This document shows positions 60,772 through 64,000 of a stretch of DNA of 64,000 nt, piece by piece. Below the pieces are notes generated by a model. The model was not told the DNA's origin. It ran no database searches and saw only the letters and a list, made by a program, of their open reading frames with translations. The DNA lies in contig CM074697.1 of the NCBI GenBank assembly GCA_037367355.1, positions 2,294,001-2,358,000 of the forward strand, in the 5' to 3' direction. Made by a program: the position numbers and the translations under genes. Within the stretch, counting starts at the first letter, position 1; each line of letters begins with the position of its first letter. The DNA is from Neoscytalidium dimidiatum. Taxonomy: Eukaryota > Ascomycota > Dothideomycetes > Botryosphaeriales > Botryosphaeriaceae.

Positions 60772-63366
60772 ATGCATCGCCAACGGCGCAGTCAATGGCT
60801 CTGGCTGGCTCTGCTGGAGGCTGCCCTGGTCACGGGCGCGAGATGGACCAATGCCTCCGGCGGCCAAACATCGTCTGACCCCTTATTATCCGGATCATCC
60901 GACTCCGCATTGACGACACCTGGCCCGCCCGCCTCCTCCACCTTCACCTGGACCGGCACCGACGCCAGTCTCGTTCGCGATGTCGCCTCGTGCGAGTCTG
61001 CTAAGCGCGCCTGGTACTCCAGATCCAGCGACTGGTACTGGGCCACGCACTCGTCGTACTCGTACTCGTCCGTTCCCGGATACAGCACCATCTGGCTTGG
61101 AAACTACACCGGTCCCATCTCGACCTTTTGCGATGGAGTCCCCAGAGCCTCGGGCCCAGCTCCCGTCAAGACCGTGGTCACGCAGTACTATGTCAACTCG
61201 ATACCGCCCCCGTTCCCGGAACCATCGCCCACCTGCACCTTCGACTATCATGGCTGTGAGCTGGTTGTTTCTTCGTTCCGGTCGTGGTATGCGACTACGC
61301 ACCCGGCAACCGTGAGTCCTCCTCTCTCACCACTGTGTGAATGGGGACCAGACGAGTGCATTATGCCGTATGGGGAGGACAAGTGCAGACTGGATGCCGG
61401 CGAGGTGAAATTAATGTACTGGCCCCGTTCCAAGGACCCGGATGAGCTGTGCGCCAAAACCAAGCCACCCATTACGGCCGCTCCTACTCCAACCGCCCCC
61501 GTGACCATCGTTTCAGATGGGTACACATTCAGCTCTCCGTCTGTCTATCTATCGTTCTCGGCGTTGAGGGGCCTGCCGTGCTACAAGACATGGGAAAACG
61601 CCATTATTCCAATCGAGTCGACCGCATTGTCTTCCCTAGTCTTTGGACAGACGCTGCCCATTGAACGCACCACCTCCCTGAACTGGGACGACATGAATTC
61701 TCCGGTCCCGTTGAGTGCCTACAAGGCCCAGCAAAGCTGTTGGGACAACTGGCTCGGCGTGCGCGGAACGGCTGCTGGCGGTGATGGCTGCAACACTGTT
61801 TACGATGACTACCTCCCGTGGCTTGCGCTTCCCACTAACCCGGCGTACTTCACGGCCATCGATCCTTTGTTCGCCAACTGCACCAACCTGTTCTGGAGGA
61901 AGTACGTCTTTGATCCGCCGTACGTTCTTACTCCCGTCGGCGAGATCCTGCCCCCCACGCTTACGGCGAAGACGACGAATCACGTAGCTGAATCTGCTGC
62001 TCTCCCTTCCGCGAGCGTAGCTGCGTCCGTCCCGGCCATGACCACCATAGCTCAGCCCCGTTATCGTACTGGCCCCATTGCAACCGTTGACACCCAGCCG
62101 ATATCTGCTGATCCTTCTCATCCGCACAACATCATCATCAACGGGGAGACCATGCTTCCAGGCCAGATCACCGTAATCGGCAACACACCAGTCATCATGG
62201 GGACCGGCGCCGTCGTAATCGGATCATCCACCGTCGCCCTCCCCGGTTCGCAACAGACCCAACAGCCTGTAGCTACTTTTGGTACCCAAGTCGTTGCCGC
62301 CGACGGGACCAACTTCGTCCTCCCTGGCGGCGACAAAACCCTAACTCCCGGAGCCGTCACGGTAATCAACCGCGTGACCGTCTCCGTCGCCTCCTCGGCC
62401 CTCATCATCGGCGGTTCCTCCACCATCGCCCTGCCCTCTCCCGCCGACGACCCAGACCCGCAACCACAACAACAACAACAACCCATCGCCACTCTCGGCC
62501 CATCCCACGCCATCATTTCCGCCCAAGGCACCAACCTCCTCCTCCCGGGCGGCGCCACCCTCTCCCCCGGCTCCACCACCCTCCTCAACGGCGTCCCCCT
62601 CTCCGCCAACCCCTCCGCCCTCATCATCGACGGCACCTCGACAATCGCCCTGGCCGCCGGCGACAGCGGCAGCGGCAGCGGCGCAGCCGCAACCGCAGCC
62701 GCAAACGCCTCGCCCCGCCCCCTCGCCACCCTCGGCACGCAAGTCATCCTCGCCTCCGGCACCGCCGTCATCCTCCCCGGCGCCGCCGGTCCGGACCGCA
62801 CCCTCGCGCCCGGCGTCGCCACCGTGCTCCCCGGCGGCGGCACGACGCTGTCCGTCGGATCCGCCGGCCTCGTCGTCAACGGCCGCTCGACCATCGCACT
62901 GCCCGCGACCGGCGCCGTGCTCACCGCCGGCGCCGGGCGCACCGCCGTCACCGCGCTGCTGCTGCAGGGAGAGAGCGGCGCGCCGGGCGTCGTGGTCGTC
63001 GGCGGGTCGCGCACGATTTCGGCGGGCGGGCCGGCCGCGACGATTACTGTCTCGGGCGGTGGCGGCGGCGGCGGCGGCGACGAGGAAGTGCTGGTGGTTA
63101 GCGCGGCGGGGACGTCGGCGGTTGTTGCGGTCGTGGATGGCACGGCGACGACGACGGTGGCTGTGTCGTCTTTGAGGACGTCTGCCAGGAGTTCTGGGGC
63201 GGGTGCGGCGGCCACCACGTCGTCGCTGCCGGGTGCGGGATGGGCGACGGATATACAGCGGCCGTCGAGCGCGACGAGCTCGACGCATTCGGGCGGGTAT
63301 GCTGTGCGCGTGAGCGGCGGGTCGGTTTTCTTGTTGAGTGTGGTGGTGGGTTTGGTAATGATTTAA
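60772..63366 (+). CDS. Large secreted repeat protein, probably cell-wall or GPI-anchored
   Basis: 864 residues in one exon. The N-terminus (WLWLALLEAALVTGA) is a signal peptide. Residues about 50-420 form a Cys/Tyr/Trp-containing region with CESAKRAWYS, CTFDYHGCE and CEWGPDECIMPYG. From about residue 450 there are four to five degenerate repeats of roughly 55-60 residues, each with an ATLGTQ-like start, a LLLPGG/LTPG block and an ALIIDGTSTIALP-like end, suggesting a beta-solenoid-like stalk. A Gly run and a Ser/Thr-rich stretch follow, and the C-terminus is a short hydrophobic segment (VFLLSVVVGLVMI), which suits a GPI signal. The repeat half is extremely GC-rich, so long open frames exist on the other strand (e.g. 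62118-63218). Function unknown; surface adhesion or wall structure is inference. Confidence 0.8.
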   Translation: MHRQRRSQWLWLALLEAALVTGARWTNASGGQTSSDPLLSGSSDSALTTPGPPASSTFTWTGTDASLVRDVASCESAKRAWYSRSSDWYWATHSSYSYSSVPGYSTIWLGNYTGPISTFCDGVPRASGPAPVKTVVTQYYVNSIPPPFPEPSPTCTFDYHGCELVVSSFRSWYATTHPATVSPPLSPLCEWGPDECIMPYGEDKCRLDAGEVKLMYWPRSKDPDELCAKTKPPITAAPTPTAPVTIVSDGYTFSSPSVYLSFSALRGLPCYKTWENAIIPIESTALSSLVFGQTLPIERTTSLNWDDMNSPVPLSAYKAQQSCWDNWLGVRGTAAGGDGCNTVYDDYLPWLALPTNPAYFTAIDPLFANCTNLFWRKYVFDPPYVLTPVGEILPPTLTAKTTNHVAESAALPSASVAASVPAMTTIAQPRYRTGPIATVDTQPISADPSHPHNIIINGETMLPGQITVIGNTPVIMGTGAVVIGSSTVALPGSQQTQQPVATFGTQVVAADGTNFVLPGGDKTLTPGAVTVINRVTVSVASSALIIGGSSTIALPSPADDPDPQPQQQQQPIATLGPSHAIISAQGTNLLLPGGATLSPGSTTLLNGVPLSANPSALIIDGTSTIALAAGDSGSGSGAAATAAANASPRPLATLGTQVILASGTAVILPGAAGPDRTLAPGVATVLPGGGTTLSVGSAGLVVNGRSTIALPATGAVLTAGAGRTAVTALLLQGESGAPGVVVVGGSRTISAGGPAATITVSGGGGGGGGDEEVLVVSAAGTSAVVAVVDGTATTTVAVSSLRTSARSSGAGAAATTSSLPGAGWATDIQRPSSATSSTHSGGYAVRVSGGSVFLLSVVVGLVMI

Positions 63367-64000
63367 TCCTTGTAATGAGGGACAATTTTCTTTTTGGGGC
63401 GTGGGCAAAATAATGTTTGGAAAAGAGATTCGGTCCCGTCTAATCCTACACTTTTAAGGGACACATGAAAACAAAGCATCGGGTTTTCGGCATTGGCGTT
63501 TTGGTGGTGAATAGATTTCCTTGGTTTGTAGAGGGCAACAATGACGGCGTCGGAGGAACACATTCCTTTGATACAGTAGAAATGGCAAGCATGATTTCTG
63601 GTAGTTTATAATAAACATATACTACTTGATATAAGCACATTGATGCTCTGGATGGAGAGTTGCTTATTGGCGCGGAATCTCGGAGCCGTCCCACTCAGCA
63701 TTGGCTGCGTCGTTCCTTATTGTAAAAGCTTGGAAATATAAGTCGAGCTTCTCAGCGCACAATAACTTGACAATATCAAACTTAACTTACACTTCAAATA
63801 TGTATACTAAACTAATGACAGAGGAACGATAGTTGTAGCCACATGGGGCTTTCGGCTGTTCAAGTAGCCCAATTCCAGATGCTGGGAATGATCTTGATTA
63901 AAAAGATTGGAACGACTTCCTTACTATACAAACGGGCTGAAACGTGCCGCGCGGTGGTGTCTGGCTTCAAAATACCACTCGTTTTCTGTTTTCATTGCCC
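63367..64000. other. Right end of the window
   Basis: 634 bases with no supported gene; the first part is the 3' flank of the secreted repeat protein gene. Confidence 0.4.

Noticed and set aside
59646..60913. Several plus-strand frames of 80-160 codons upstream of the secreted repeat protein
   Set aside because: Mutually overlapping, no motif, no signal peptide, no splice pattern linking them.
62118..63408. Two antisense frames of about 360 codons over the secreted repeat protein
   Set aside because: Low-complexity Pro/Ala/Arg/Gly translations produced by GC-rich repeats; the sense frame has signal peptide, repeats and a C-terminal hydrophobic signal.

Overview
The window is nuclear DNA of a filamentous ascomycete (Pezizomycotina). 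The evidence is short spliceosomal introns of about 50-140 nt, fungal-type secondary-metabolism genes, Zn2Cys6 regulators, and transposon remnants stripped of CpA/TpG in the manner of repeat-induced point mutation (RIP). The species cannot be fixed from sequence alone. No rRNA, tRNA, CRISPR or bacterial-type feature was seen.

Positions 1-16310 hold most of a meroterpenoid biosynthetic cluster: a non-reducing polyketide synthase cut by the left edge, a geranylgeranyl diphosphate synthase, a membrane short-chain dehydrogenase, a UbiA prenyltransferase, a second dehydrogenase, an FAD epoxidase, a Pyr4-type terpene cyclase and an O-methyltransferase. The inferred logic is: the PKS makes an aromatic or pyrone core, the UbiA enzyme attaches geranylgeranyl, the FAD enzyme epoxidises the terminal olefin, the cyclase folds the chain, and the dehydrogenases and methyltransferase decorate it. 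This is the gene logic of fungal diterpenoid pyrones (subglutinol, sartorypyrone, chevalone and dp-type clusters). Genes are paired around shared divergent promoters.

Positions 17313-40003 are mostly ordinary genes: the DEAH helicase Prp43 (with a GC-AG intron), a sulfite-oxidase-like molybdoenzyme, two dead fragments (a DUF829/TMEM53 piece and a protein kinase), a large ZNFX1-like helicase with NF-X1 fingers, a divergent DUF4470/MYND-finger protein, and a transcription factor joining two C2H2 fingers to a Zn2Cys6 cluster. A Zn2Cys6 transcription factor pseudogene follows at about 40.9-42.5 kb.

Positions 43199-56504 are a nested retrotransposon island. The outer unit is a RIP-destroyed Ty1/copia element with 207-bp LTRs, a 5-bp target duplication and a half-tRNA-type primer site. 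Inside it lie an older RIP-destroyed element with a Ty3-like gag, a RIP-mutated copy of a chromodomain Ty3/gypsy element running into a 100-N assembly gap, and a nearly unmutated copy of that same chromovirus (47169-53689). The young copy has LTRs differing by one indel and a 5-bp target duplication, yet its gag-pol frame is broken repeatedly.

Right of the island are a small secreted cysteine-rich protein (57960-58190) and a large secreted repeat protein (60772-63366), separated by long stretches in which no gene could be supported.
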